64,000 bases of DNA from Venturia oleaginea. Lineage: Eukaryota > Ascomycota > Dothideomycetes > Venturiales > Venturiaceae. The DNA is taken from positions 186,001-250,000 of the forward strand of contig JABMLP010000030.1 of the NCBI GenBank assembly GCA_013176395.1. Direction: 5' to 3'. The notes beneath the pieces were generated by a model that ran no database searches, had not been told where the DNA came from, and saw only the letters and a program-made list of their open reading frames with translations. The translations under genes were made by a program, and so were the position numbers. Positions 1-11,056 of this stretch are shown one piece after another (the stretch's first letter is position 1; the number at the start of each line of letters is the position of its first letter).

Positions 1-303
1 GACTGATCTTGCACCAATCACCCACTTCATCAACCAAAGGCATGGCCGGACGAACCGATGCATCTCATCGACGACCGAATGTGTAACCGAAATATTGACA
101 TTCAAATAAAACTAGTGCGCGCCGCTCATCTATGCGCCTGTCCAATAGTCCTCCCAAGGACTCTTGGGCATGACTGTATACCTCTAGTCTCATGCCAACA
201 ACGCTAGACAGCACTGCCTCAACTGCCTCATGACTTGCCTATCAACTATTTGCCATGCCCCACCCTTGTCCGATTCTTCTCCTCCATTCTTGAACGCGCA
301 GGT

Positions 304-647
304 CTATAACTTGGCGTCTTCCTTGACACTTCCAATCATGAGTTTAGGCTTGTACTTCTTAAGGACGTTGTCGCCGTGGTACTAGAAGGTGAGCAGGGTT
401 AGCTACCATTGCATCTGTGGGGGAAGGAATAGGCGTGAGAGGGTGTGTGGATGTGGAGGGTGTGACAAACCTTCCAGAATTGCTTGCTGGCATCTTTTCC
501 AGCGACGCGCTTCAGGATCTTTGGGCCGCCTGGGTGTTCGTCGATGAATTTTGTGAGGTCATAGACTTCGTTGTCGATTATGATCCAGAGACCCTCCTCG
601 ACGCTCTTATGTGTTGCGACTTCCTTGGTGGAGAGTTGTTTTGACAT
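304..647 (-). CDS. small cytochrome b5-like heme-binding protein
   Basis: Two exons, 647-471 and 381-304, with an 89-bp intron (GTTTGT...TAG), give 84 aa. The protein is essentially one cytochrome b5 domain: the axial-ligand motif EHPGG is at about residues 38-42, and the second exon starts YHGDNVLKKY, supplying the second heme-ligand histidine. This second His would be lost if the intron were read through, which supports the splice. There is no C-terminal membrane anchor and no signal peptide, so a soluble electron carrier is likely; the redox partner cannot be told from sequence. Unspliced, the frame runs on to a stop at 399 with a low-complexity tail. It is divergent to the ribosomal protein gene at 1309, with 661 bp between the start codons. 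Confidence 0.85.
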
Positions 648-1308
648 GGTGATGGTGGTGGTGGTGGTTTGAGTAGTGAATGAGCCTCTTTTCTAGATTT
701 GCGCGCGGGAAGAGATTCGCAGATGGAAGAGAGAGTTGGATTTATGAAAAAGGCAGAAGGGCTACGGTCTTAACAAATACATTTCTAGAGACGCGAAATG
801 TCCATGCAACAGTGTTTTGTGCCCCGGCATTTCAAGGTTTTGATTGATCTTTGCCATAAAGCCGAGGCTGGAGATGTGGGGAGAGAGGCTCGATTGGAAT
901 TGAGCTCGCTGCTATTGGCTGATTAATTGAGATACTCTTTATTCGGGTTTATGCTATTGTTTGAGCGCGGAGAAATTGAATAGGTTCGGTTTGAACTGGA
1001 TTGAAGATTGTGGTCTTGGTTTGGATGGTATTTGACATTCCGAGGTTGGATAAAATTGTTGATACTCGGCATCGATTTTATATAGCGGGGATGAGAACCC
1101 AGCCTCTGAAGAGAATTCGAACCAAGAGGATTTGATTGGGAAAGATTCAAAAGGTCAAGATATCATTTGGTCACATGATATGTACCCTCGAAAAAGCTTA
1201 GTGCCACCTAGAACTAGCGTCGGGAAGATCTCGGTACACAGTAATGAGAATAATCGAAAGCTTCGGGAAAAGGATTGATTCAGACAACTAACCCTCAGCA
1301 CATCAACA
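648..1308. other. intergenic, divergent promoter region
   Basis: The 661 bp between two divergently transcribed start codons. A GGTGGT-type run sits just upstream of the cytochrome b5 start. No supportable ORF or RNA gene is visible. It presumably holds the promoters of both neighbours. Confidence 0.5.
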
Positions 1309-2047
1309 ATGCCTACCAGATTATCCAACACCCGCAAGCACCGCGGTCACGTCTCCGCCGGTCACGGTCGTGTTGGCAAGCAGTATGTTGCTCCCTCAGC
1401 AATCCTCTCCTCGGTGTAGAACAGATCTTCGAAATTTCGCGATAGCAGTCAGTGTGGGAGGAAACTTGAAGCTTGGCAAAATGCGCCTGCTTACACTGGC
1501 TGCAATTGCAAAAGATGAGAATTTTTAGGACTGGAACGGTCGTCTCGAAGGCATTGGCTAATAATCGCATAGCCGCAAGCATCCCGGTGGTCGTGGTCTC
1601 GCTGGTGGTCAGCACCACCATAGAACCAACATGGACAAATACCATCCAGGTTACTTCGGAAAGGTTGGTATGCGGTACTTCCACAAGCAAGGCAACCACT
1701 TCTGGAAGCCAACCATCAATTTGGACAAGGTTAGTTTCGCAATTCAACTCAAAGAATCCCTACTAACTGTCCCAGCTCTGGTCGCTCGTTCCTCTCGAGC
1801 AGCGTGAGAAGTACCTCTCCAACAAGAAATCCGACACCGCTCCAGTCCTCGACCTCGTACGTATCTCGAAGCGCCAAATCTTTATTACAATCACTAATTA
1901 CTAAAAAAGCTCTCCTTCGGTTACTCCAAGGTCCTTGGAAAGGGCCGTCTCCCAGAAATCCCGCTCGTCGTTCGCGCCCGATACTTCTCCGCCGAGGCCG
2001 AGAAGAAGATCAAGGAGGCTGGTGGTATCGTCCAGTTGGTCGGTTAG
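1309..2047 (+). CDS. rpl28: 60S ribosomal protein uL15 (L27a/L28)
   Basis: Four exons, 1309-1382, 1573-1729, 1776-1856 and 1910-2047, join in phase to 149 aa, the usual length of this family. The product is a cytosolic large-subunit protein near the peptidyl-transferase region. The basic N-terminus reads [20 protein letters not shown]; the glycine/histidine-rich segment [20 protein letters not shown] begins exon 2, followed by [20 protein letters not shown]. The C-terminus ends GGIVQLVG. Donors are GTATGT, GTTAGT and GTACGT, with a 190-bp first intron, as is common in fungal ribosomal protein genes. The identification is secure from sequence alone. Confidence 0.97.
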
Positions 2048-3648
2048 ATACAGACGCATATACCAGGAATCATGAAAAAAGAAAGGATACGGCATTAGGG
2101 CTTCCCAGAAAGGGGCTCTTTCAGCGTGGTGGCTGAGGATGGTGTAAACTGTAGTCAAATCGAATACACTTTACCCAGACTGAACAGACCAATTGATGCC
2201 ACTGTGCGTGAGGCATGAGCAGAGCATGGCACAGCAGCAATGCTGCTAGCATAGTCCCTCTCTTGGGATGCTGATTCCAGATGCGCGACCCTGTGATGCC
2301 GTCCATTCTTGCGCTTCCCCGTGATTTGCGATACCATCGCACTTTCGTCATACGTGAAATGCCTCTTTCGGGATTTGCGTACAAATGACTAACATGTAGA
2401 CGATTATGGGATTCTCTGCCCTTCCAAAGCTGTTCAGTGCCGCTGAAATTTGTCAAACCTGAACTTAGTTTGAACAAAAACGATCGGGAACTTGTAAGAC
2501 GCGGCTGTATAAATCCCGATCTCAATCCCCAAAGACGGCTGGGTGAAAGCCCAAGCAACTGCAAAATGGATTGCCCCAAGCTTCGATAATCCCTTTTAAT
2601 GCTTTTCTGCTCGAGATTCAAGACGGGAAGGGGGGCTATCTATCTCAACGAGCTCTAATCCAATCGGACCAGCTCCTCAAATAATCAATGGCATCTTCAA
2701 AATGCAATTTTCATGAAATAGTTGTACAGCTCCACAAGAAGCCTTACAGGTAGGTAACCATCCTCTCAGTTTCAGCAGTCTGCACAACCTGCCTAATAAC
2801 AAAATGCCACACCAACGCCTTAACCCAGTCTTTGCCCCATGCGGATGAGAGCCGAAAATGCCCTTCTCACCCGATGCATAGAATCGGTCACACCACGTAT
2901 TCATCAGTTCTCTTCAGGCTGAAGACGGGGGGATTACTCTTACATTGGTATGATCTTTAATCTTGGAGATATATATATTCATCAACTACTTAACCCAGCC
3001 CGCGAGCAGCAATCATCATCATCATCATCATCATCAATCAAGAAGTCGGTGTCGGTGAAGAGAAAAGCCTCAGTCTCAGTCTCAGTCTCAGCCGCATGAC
3101 AAGACGCATTGCATGGTAAGGCGTAAACCCGCACACCTATTCCATCTGATCCACTCGGGCTGAGTTGCTAACATATATTACATACATACATACATACATT
3201 GAGATTAGGAATACAACCCAGAATATGTAGCATAGGTAAGCACTAACCCACAAATCGATAATGGTATTGGATATTCTACGGATAGCCGAGCTGAGAGAGG
3301 AGTGAAGCCGTTGTCTGTGCATTCATTTGTGGCTGTATTTGGCAAAGGCGGATGATGTGTCTTGTGCCCCGTTTGCGTCTGCGTCTTACCTATGTTTTTT
3401 TGCCTTGCTGACTTACGGTTCCCTTGCGGCTGATGTATGTATGTGTATAGATAGAGACGCGCGAGACGGGAGTCTGAAATCTGGTGCTGATTCTCTTTTA
3501 ATTCGTTCATTTGTTTCTTTATACCATTCCTCATCTCCTCCTCTGTGAGGTTTCTACTCTTATTCTTCAACTCTCACAATCAAAAGTATAGTATAGAAGC
3601 GTATAGCCATCACAAAGAACAAGAAGAAGAAGAAGAAGAAACAAAACA
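2048..3648. other. intergenic, microsatellite-containing
   Basis: About 1.6 kb with no supportable gene. Open frames on the minus strand (for example 2121-2621) look like random low-conservation translations. It contains an (ATC)n run at about 3012-3035, a CAGTCT run at 3071-3091, a CATA run at 3181-3200 and an AAG run just before the next start codon. Confidence 0.5.
3012..3035. repeat. (ATC)n microsatellite
   Basis: Eight tandem ATC units are read directly; CAGTCT and CATA simple repeats follow within 200 bp. Confidence 0.9.
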
Positions 3649-4393
3649 ATGCTCCTCCTCCCCCTCTTCACAACCCAATTCCTCCTAAGCGCCCTCTCAA
3701 TCACAAATCTCGGCCTCATCTCCTCCATGGTCGGCTTCCTCCACGTGCAAAAATACGGTCCAGGCTACCCCGTCCAACTTTCCCCAAGCAACATTCTACA
3801 AATGAACGCCCTCCCATCCCTCCTCTGGTTGGACCAAGGACACACATCCAACGGCGTGGCCGGGTATGGGTTTTTCCTCGGTCTACTGGGGATGTTATCG
3901 CGTTTAGATATAAAAAGGGAAAGGTACATATGTTTTCCCCTCTTCTGCATCCCACGTATGGGAGATATATAGCTGACGGACGGATGGAAAATAGAGTACA
4001 CCAACCCTCCTCTTCGTCCTTACTTTACTCCTCACACTAGCAACGCTCTTCACCCTCTCGGCTTTAATCTTCACGTTCGTCGCTACCTCGCAGACTAAAA
4101 ATAGGGAAATCGATACGTCACTTCTTCGTGTGGGAGAAGCCTACCCAGAACATCGCTGGACGCCGGAAACATGGTATAAAGCTGTAATTAATCTTCCGAT
4201 TGAGGAGAGTTTGAAGAAGATGTTTAGGACGAAGGTTAGGAATATGGTAGCTTGGAGGTGGATGCTTATTCCTATTTTCTTGACGGATGTTGTCAGTCTG
4301 GCGTTGGCGGGACTTGCGCTTGTCGGGGCGAGGAGGGAAAAGAGGGAGGTTGGGGGTGTGGAGAAGGGGGAGAGGTATGTGGATGCTAGATGA
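3649..4393 (+). CDS. uncharacterised multi-pass membrane protein
   Basis: Two exons, 3649-3923 and 3997-4393, give 223 aa. The intron (GTACAT...GAG) contains a GCTGAC branch point and joins AG+T as Ser. Hydrophobic segments lie at about residues 2-28, 65-83, 93-122 and 182-205, suggesting four membrane passes, with a polar loop between the third and fourth (VGEAYPEHRWTPETWYKA). The C-terminus is charged. I do not recognise the family. Use of the first ATG is supported by its immediate hydrophobic stretch. The splice is needed because the first frame stops at 3972 while the downstream frame continues with membrane-like sequence. Confidence 0.7.
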
Positions 4394-5163
4394 GTTTTTT
4401 CATCTGTGAATTGGGAGAATTTCGTGTCAGGGGGTGGATTCTATTTTTAACACCAGGTTGGAGCGCAGTGTTACGACAGATCGAGGACTCTAAGGATGTT
4501 GCTCTGGTGATAATATTTGTAATTGGGAGTGATCCGTCCGGTGGTCAAAACGTCGGCTCTGTTTCTTCTCTTTCTCAAAGATCATATGCGTAGCCTCCAG
4601 AATGTGCGCTCTCTCCTTCCAGTAGAAGTCGGTAGATTTCTGGAGATTGGTGTTATTGATCAATTCACGGCTGGCCATGTTGAGGCCAGCTATTATTGTT
4701 GGATACTGAACTGATAGAACAGCTGTGGATCTGTTGTCATCCGCAACTCTCCACGTTAGTCCCCTGTTCCAACTAACCCATTCTGATCGTTCGCGTTTCA
4801 CGATCATGGATCTGGAACTGAATGTTTCGGCAGAAGAAATCCTCTGGATCTGACCCGATTTGCTCGAAATAAATTACCTTGCGAGCATCCACTCTTTCTC
4901 ATTCGTTCAGCCAGCTTTCTGTCGTTTCGTTGTCGTTCGATGAACTGTTGCAGGCTGGGCAGTTAAATTACCTGGTCGATCTACAATCTTTTGTGGATCT
5001 CAGCAGCAGCTCAAAAGAAGTGCGTTTGTCTGCTTGCAGATTCCAATTTTGGACCTTCCATCCTGCATATAATCAAACAGTCCGTCGCTTAGCCTTGCGC
5101 CATCGTCTCATTGTCGCCATTCAAACTCAGCTAAGATCCATCAGGCATTCTACGATCCACACC
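4394..5163. other. intergenic
   Basis: The 770 bp between the membrane protein and the next gene. The frame upstream of 5164 is open back to 4879, but that part looks non-conserved and is more likely 5' leader. Nothing else was seen. Confidence 0.4.
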
Positions 5164-6498
5164 ATGACAGCCTTAGCAGCAGGCATCGTCGGCGTCGTAT
5201 CAGCCGGTACCAAAGTTGCCATTGTGCTCTCCCAGTATGGCAATGAAGTGGGAGCAGCAGGCCAGGAAGCGCGGATGATTGCGTCGGAAATCCGAGGATC
5301 TTGCACAGTTCTTACGACTCTCCATTCGACATTGAAACATGTCCAAAAATCGCCATACTACGCGAATTGCGCCGAGTTGATCAGTGACATGACAGACGCG
5401 AGTCTGGAGATGTACACGGAAATTATGGAGGTCGTGGAGGGCTTGTCGGCGATGATAAGCGACAGCAAGATGAATTTGAGGAAGCGGCTTCAGTGGACCT
5501 TTCAAAAGCCGAAGATAGTTATGCTGAGGACGGCCTTGGAGGCCTATAGGTCCAACTTGGCTCTGATGCTTGGAACCTTGGATATGGCTGAGAAGGCCTC
5601 ACGAAGCTATATTACTTTAACCGAAGAGAGTGTCCAGGAAGATGAGATGGATTGCGCAAAGCTCCAAGACCTACAGCTCGAACAACGAATGTCCCTGCTG
5701 AAGGTTCAAGAGCTGGGCCCGGAAGAAATTGAACTTCCACCAAGTCCCACAGGCGCTGGACAGGAATCCTGGGGAGCTTCGAAGAAGAATGCTGTGTTTC
5801 CAGTAGAGAAGGGATATGTGAGCGCTCTGAGAGAGGAAATTGCGACCCTCAAGAGAAGCCGAACTGTTTACGAGACGGATCCGGAAAAGGTTCGCGATCG
5901 AGTAGCTCGACAGAGCAATCGACTGTCCCAGCTACTAGTCCAAGACCAGAAGAGAATATCAAGAAGATGGTCTCAATCTCTTCCGGAGAGTCATATGAGC
6001 ATGTACAGCAATTTTGCCGTGGAGAGGTCACGCTCGCCTACGAGTACGCCTGGAAGCTCGTCAGCCTCTCCGAGCGAGTCTGGCGACGATCCGTTTGGCG
6101 AATCCACCCAGGGTCAGAACTGGTTGAATGATCCCATTGTTCGGGATTTCAACAACTGGATGTCCTCTCAGACTGGTGCTCAGCGGAGCGTGGTGCTTCG
6201 ACAGCTGCAGGCACGATTCGGAGATACGCGGAAGGAGACTGCCCGGAAGGCAGTCAAATGTATTGGAAGCCATCCAGGAAGAAGCGAAGATACACTGTGC
6301 GGCGATGCCTCTAGACTTGAATTGGAACGAAATGATGAGAAGCAGGTCGAGCCCGCTCCTGTGGTTGAGGCCAGCAAGGAGAAGAAAAGTTTCTTCTCGA
6401 AAAGATCGATGGGCTTGAAGAGAAGGACGCCGTCAGCATCGTGGTACATCCAGGTAGACACGTACAATAGAGATGGCCGTGTATATGTACGATGTTGA
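5164..6498 (+). CDS. STAND/azaphilone-type fungal N-terminal domain protein
   Basis: A single exon of 444 aa if translation starts at 5164 (MTALAAGIVGVVSAG). The frame is open upstream to 4879, but the hydrophobic start at 5164 matches the usual beginning of the fungal N-terminal domain found on STAND/NACHT receptors and PigL-like proteins. Residues about 5-130 form that helical domain (a hydrophobic N-terminal helix, then GQEARMIASEIRGSCTVL and later helices). The central and C-terminal parts are polar, with a predicted coiled coil around an EEIATLKRSR stretch, serine-rich linkers and a basic tail. No NACHT, NB-ARC or repeat domain follows, so it is an orphan N-terminal module, perhaps an adaptor or signalling remnant. 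The function is inferred only from domain resemblance. Confidence 0.7.
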   Translation: MTALAAGIVGVVSAGTKVAIVLSQYGNEVGAAGQEARMIASEIRGSCTVLTTLHSTLKHVQKSPYYANCAELISDMTDASLEMYTEIMEVVEGLSAMISDSKMNLRKRLQWTFQKPKIVMLRTALEAYRSNLALMLGTLDMAEKASRSYITLTEESVQEDEMDCAKLQDLQLEQRMSLLKVQELGPEEIELPPSPTGAGQESWGASKKNAVFPVEKGYVSALREEIATLKRSRTVYETDPEKVRDRVARQSNRLSQLLVQDQKRISRRWSQSLPESHMSMYSNFAVERSRSPTSTPGSSSASPSESGDDPFGESTQGQNWLNDPIVRDFNNWMSSQTGAQRSVVLRQLQARFGDTRKETARKAVKCIGSHPGRSEDTLCGDASRLELERNDEKQVEPAPVVEASKEKKSFFSKRSMGLKRRTPSASWYIQVDTYNRDGRVYVRC

Positions 6499-6755
6499 GG
6501 GTATTGTGAGAGGGGAAAAAAGGTCTTGGGTGTTTGCCAGGTTGATAGGACCAAAGTAGTTAGCGTTCTGTGCATTTTAACCACGTCCATTTCACGCGCA
6601 GAGACGCGTCAACAAAACAACAAACATCGACTGAATCTGGTATTTCAAGAAGCGCGTTGAAAGTGCCGCCTCTTTAGAGCACCTCTTTTGATTTAGAGTC
6701 CGACGCTTGCATCAATCATCTTGATCCTGCAAGCTTCTTCATCAGCCTATATATA

Positions 6756-6797
6756 ACGTGTTCCACCACCGAGCTGGTCAACCCACCGAGCTGGTCA
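6756..6797 (+). repeat. left terminal inverted repeat of E1
   Basis: Two units of CACCGAGCTGGTCA at 6767-6780 and 6784-6797, period 17. It is a reverse-complement match to 8563-8604. Confidence 0.95.
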
Positions 6798-6835
6798 GTT
6801 TCTGCCAAGACGACCAACTCCCTCATTAACACGAT

Positions 6836-8521
6836 ATGTCTCAACAACAAAATGCGCAATTATCTAACAGAGAATGCAGAATTCAGCTTGCCCTTTCTGC
6901 CTATAACACCCACCAATTCCGAAGCCTCCGGCGCGCTGCTGAAGCGTTTGATGTACCTCCTTCAACATTGACTAGCCGATACAACGGAATCACGTATCGC
7001 CTAGATACTCGCAACGCCCAACGCAAGCTCACTACGACTGAAGAGCAGACAATTGTCCAATACATCCTCGACCTTGATTCGCGAGGATTCGCGCCCCGGC
7101 TGTGTGAGGTGGCAGATATGGCGGATAAACTACTAGGTGTACGCGGTGGAGAGCCAGTAGGGAAAAACTGGGCTGAGAGGTTCGTTACGCGCTCAGATGA
7201 GCTGAAGATGGCCTTCAATCGAGCTAAGGATAGGCAGAGGATACTACAGGAAGATCCAGAGATTATTGGCGCGTGGTTCAAGCTCGTTGCAGACACTAAG
7301 GCAAAGTACGGCATCCACGACGAGGATACGCACAACTTTGACGAGATTGGCTTCCAGATGGGCGTTATTGGGTCAATGAAGGTCGTCACAGCTTCTGAAA
7401 GACATACACGGCCTAATTTAATCCAGCCAGGCGATCGCGAGTGGGTTACAGTTATCCAGAGCATCTGCGCCGCTGGGTATGCGACCCCGCCATTCATTAT
7501 CTACAAAGGACGCGTTCACATCTCTGCGTGGTATGAGGAGGCAGATATAACACGGAATTGGAAGCTCTCGGTCTCTGAGAACGGCTGGACAAACAACGCG
7601 CTTGGTCTTGAGTGGTTGAAGCACTTTGACGCGTATACAAAGGCGCGTCAAGTGGGGGGGTATAGGCTGCTCATCTTGGACGGCCATGAGAGCCATCTCA
7701 ACCAGGATTTCAAGGACTACTGCCTCGAACATAAGATCATAACGCTCTGTATGCCACCTCATTCATCGCATATCCTCCAGCCGCTTGATGTGGTCTGCTT
7801 CTCGCCGTTGAAGTGCAAGTACTCTCAATGAGTTCGAGACTTGGCACGCCGACGCGTCTACCATATCAACAAAGAAGGCTTCCTCTCAGCCTTCAAAGAC
7901 GCGTTTTTCGACGTGTTTACAGAAGAGAACTGTCGAAAGGCTTTTGAGATGGTAGGGCTAGTCCCTATCAACGCGGAGGTGGTATTGGATCGCCTTGAAG
8001 TACGGCTACGTACCCCACCAGCACCCCTACCGCAGGAGACGCCGTGGCAGTCGAAGACTCCAAGCAATACTCTTGAATTTGGATCCCAATCCAAGCTCGT
8101 AAGCGAGTCCTTTACTCGGTCACCAGTTACTGCGCAGGCAGCCTTTTCCCAGCTTGTCAAGGGCGCTGAATTGCTGCTACACCAAAACGCTCTACTTGTT
8201 GCGCGCAACCGCGAGCTTGAAGAGCAATTGGCAGTAATGACAAAGCGAAAATCGCGCAAAAGGAAGTGGATCCAGCAAGGTGGTACTATAGAGTATGGGA
8301 CTGCAGCAGCGCAGGTAGCTGCCGAGGCGTCTGTCGCTCCTCAGGGATCAAAGAAGGCTCGTGGTAGTGGTGGTCAAGAAATAGCCCGACCAACTCAACG
8401 GCGCTGTAGGAACTGCGGCGCAACTGGGCATAATGCGCGAACTTGTAAAAAAGATATCGAGATATCATCTGAGTCAGATAGCAGCACGACGGACTTAGAA
8501 TCTATTGTTAATAGCGATTAA
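6836..8521 (+). pseudogene. pogo-type DDE transposase with one in-frame stop
   Basis: A 561-codon frame interrupted only by TGA at 7829-7831; the same position reads CGC (Arg) in the intact copy at 29170-30891. The order is an N-terminal pipsqueak/HTH region (about 10-60, RRAAEAFDVPPSTL), a CENP-B/Tc5-type HTH (about 65-150, GKNWAERFVTR), then the DDE catalytic core with aspartates in FDEIGF (about 169), LILDGHESH (about 282) and LQPLDVV (about 317). A coiled coil and a basic KRKSRKRK stretch follow, and then a C-terminal zinc knuckle CRNCGATGHNARTC. As read it would make a truncated 331-aa protein lacking the tail. The start ATG follows the left inverted repeat by 38 bp. Confidence 0.9.
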
Positions 8522-8562
8522 ATTGAAGAGTCGTAACATGAGTTGGTCGTGCCAAGCCTTTT

Positions 8563-8604
8563 TGACCAGCTCGGTGGGTTGACCAGCTCGGTGGTGGAAC
8601 ACGT
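8563..8604 (-). repeat. right terminal inverted repeat of E1
   Basis: A reverse-complement match to 6756-6797 with both 17-bp units intact, followed by the TA duplication at 8605-8606. Confidence 0.95.
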
Positions 8605-8668
8605 TATATCGTCTCTTGTAAATCCTCTTCGTCGTGATTGAAATTGTCCCACCGCAGCGATAACTACT

Positions 8669-11056
8669 ATGTCTTCCTCAAACGACCCGGTAGTCGAGAC
8701 GAACGCCATCTCTGTTAGCCACGACCCCACAGGACTTCGAAAGAATACTGGTTACATGCCCGTAAGTGCATTCTAAAGACGATTGCTAAACTCGTTTGTT
8801 AATTGATTCAGATCGAGAACTATGGATTGATCGGGAATATGAGGACTTGTGCACTGATCGCAATTGGTATCACCCCGAGCGTCCATGTCGTCCATCAAGA
8901 GCTAATCATGTGTTAGACGGCGGCCTGGACATGATGTGCTGGTAAGTCATCGTTGGCGAAGGGATCCCCGTAGCCAGTCTTCTTCTTGGTTCTATATTGG
9001 TCACTTCTTTGACCCCAACTCCAAATCCATCATTGTAACATTTTATAGGCCAGACTTTGATTCTCCATCGGTATTTTGTCGTATGCTTGACAACAACAAA
9101 GGTGGCTCATTCATGGTCAATCCGAAGCAACGTGGACATTACAACAAAACAGCAATATCTCCCAAGTAGCAACATCTTGCAAACCCGCTTTCTTCACGAC
9201 GACGGCGCACTGAACCTCATCGACTTTCTCCCACGTCCAGCGCAGGGTGGGTCAACGTCTAGGTTTGGTCCCTCTGGCACATCGAGAGAATTGAGACATT
9301 TGGAGCGAAGCACGGCCTCGGACTTGAACAAATGGCTGGTCAGACGTGTAGAATGTATTAGAGGAGAGATGGAGATCGATGTAGAAGTACTACCTGCCTT
9401 TAATTATGCACAGGACACGCACACAACCAAGATTATATCCAGGAGGCACGAATCGCTACAAGGAGAGCACAGTCAACATGCTATCTTCACTTCAAAAGAC
9501 CTCAGCCTTGAGCTCAGTGCTACAATCGATTGTGGAGATAGTCCTGAGGACGCCTGCCCCAATCTGAACTTTCAGCAAAAACACGCAGCGTCCGGTTTGG
9601 GTGACAGCATCACTGCCAACTTCGTGCTTAAAGAAGGCCAGGCAATTTCGTTCGTACTGCGGGATTATGCAACCTCAAACGAGCAGGGGTATATCACAAC
9701 GTCACTACTAGACCGGATGCAGAGAGACACCCAAACCTTCTGGTTTAACTGGATTTCGCAAAGCAAGTATAAAGGTCGATGGCGGGAAGTTGTGTCAAGA
9801 AGTCTGATGCTGCTTAAAATGCTCACTTATGAACCTACTGGGGCAATCATTGCTGCACCAACCTTTTCTCTGCCCGAGGAGATTGGAGGTGGTCGAAATT
9901 GGGACTACCGCTTCTCGTGGGTCCGTGATTCTTCCTTCACAATCTACATACTTCTGCGGATGGGATTTATCGCAGAAGCCGAAGCCTACATGAACTTCAT
10001 GAGCGATCGATTTCGCTTTTCACGTACGAAGGAAGGGGACCTGCCCATTATGTTCTCCATCCGAGGCGAGACCGATCTCCCCGAAATTGAGTTGACTCAC
10101 CTAGACGGATACCGGGGCAGCAAACCTGTTCGTATCGGGAACGGCGCGGCTTTCCACAAGCAACTCGATATCTATGGTGAATTGATGGACGCTGTGTACC
10201 TATACAACAAGTACGGCAAACCAATTTCTTACGACCAATGGGTTTCAGTCCGAGAAATGATCGACCACGTCTGTAAGATCTGGACTGAGGATGATATGTC
10301 GATCTGGGAGGTCCGAGGCAAGAAGCAAAACTTTGTATACTCCAAGATCATGCTCTGGGTAGCCATCGATCGGGCACTTCGCCTGTCAGAGAAGCGTGTC
10401 TTCCCGTGCCCACAACGGCATAAGTGGCAGGCTATCAGAGATGACATCTACGAAGATATCATGGAAAAGGGCTACAATAAACAGATGGGCGCCTTTATCC
10501 AAAGCTACGAACAAAACGAAATCTTGGACTCCGCGGTGCTAATCGCGCCTTTGGTGTTCTTCATTGCTCCAAATGACCCCCGATTCACGAGTACGTTGGA
10601 ATGGATATTAACGCCGCTTGAAAAGGGCGGTCTCACAAGCACCGGTCTCGTCTACCGATACAACTGGCTAAAAAGCGATGACGGTACGACCTTCATTCTT
10701 CACCGAAAACCCATCAAACTAACGAAACCCCAGGCGTCGGAGGCAGAGAAGGCGCCTTCTCAATGTGTACATTCTGGCTCGTAGAAGCCCTAACAAGAGT
10801 AAACAGAACCACAAACTCCCCAATACAATCCCTAACATGTAAACAGGCCGGCGCATACGACAACGATTACCTCATCCGCGCCATCAATATTTTCGAGAAT
10901 ATGCTCGGTTTCGCAAACCATGTTAATATGTTTTCGGAGGAGATTGCGGGGTCGGGGGAGCAACTTGGGAATACACCGCAAGCATTTAGTCATCTTGCTT
11001 TGATCAGTGCTGCGTTTAATCTTGATCGTGTTAGTGCTGGGGCTGGGGGGCTTTGA
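8669..11056 (+). CDS. GH15-family glycosidase (trehalase/glucoamylase-like), apparent frameshift
   Basis: Proposed exons are 8669-8761, 8812-8866, 8917-8941, 9049-10683, 10734-10798 and 10847-11056. The N-terminus reads [16 protein letters not shown], then DGGLDMMCW and [14 protein letters not shown], the trehalase-like N-terminal domain. Catalytic-domain motifs follow: [66 protein letters not shown] and [16 protein letters not shown]. This predicts an (alpha/alpha)6-barrel glycoside hydrolase acting on alpha-glucosides such as trehalose; the substrate is uncertain. No signal peptide is seen, so it is probably cytosolic. Near 9125-9131 the frame must shift by one base (from VNPK to [15 protein letters not shown]) and no credible intron explains it. 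It is therefore either a real one-base lesion or a sequence error. Transposon E1 ends 64 bp upstream. Confidence 0.8.

Larger units (their letters stand above)
6756..8604 (+). mobile_element. Tc1/mariner pogo-type transposon, copy E1
   Basis: A 1,849-bp element with 42-bp terminal inverted repeats (6756-6797 and 8563-8604) flanked by TA duplications at 6754-6755 and 8605-8606. Each inverted repeat begins ACGTGTTCC and carries two tandem 17-bp units containing CACCGAGCTGGTCA. A short second conserved block, CGACCAACTC, lies just inside both ends. The element encodes one transposase, which has a nonsense codon. Its right end is 64 bp from the start codon of the next gene. Confidence 0.95.

Noticed and set aside
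2121..2621. 166-codon minus-strand ORF
   Set aside because: No recognisable motif, odd composition, lies in the 3' flank of the ribosomal protein gene.
9057..9135. An intron to explain the GH15 frame change (GTATGC at 9081 to AAG at 9127)
   Set aside because: It would remove the conserved [11 protein letters not shown] segment and still leave the wrong phase.
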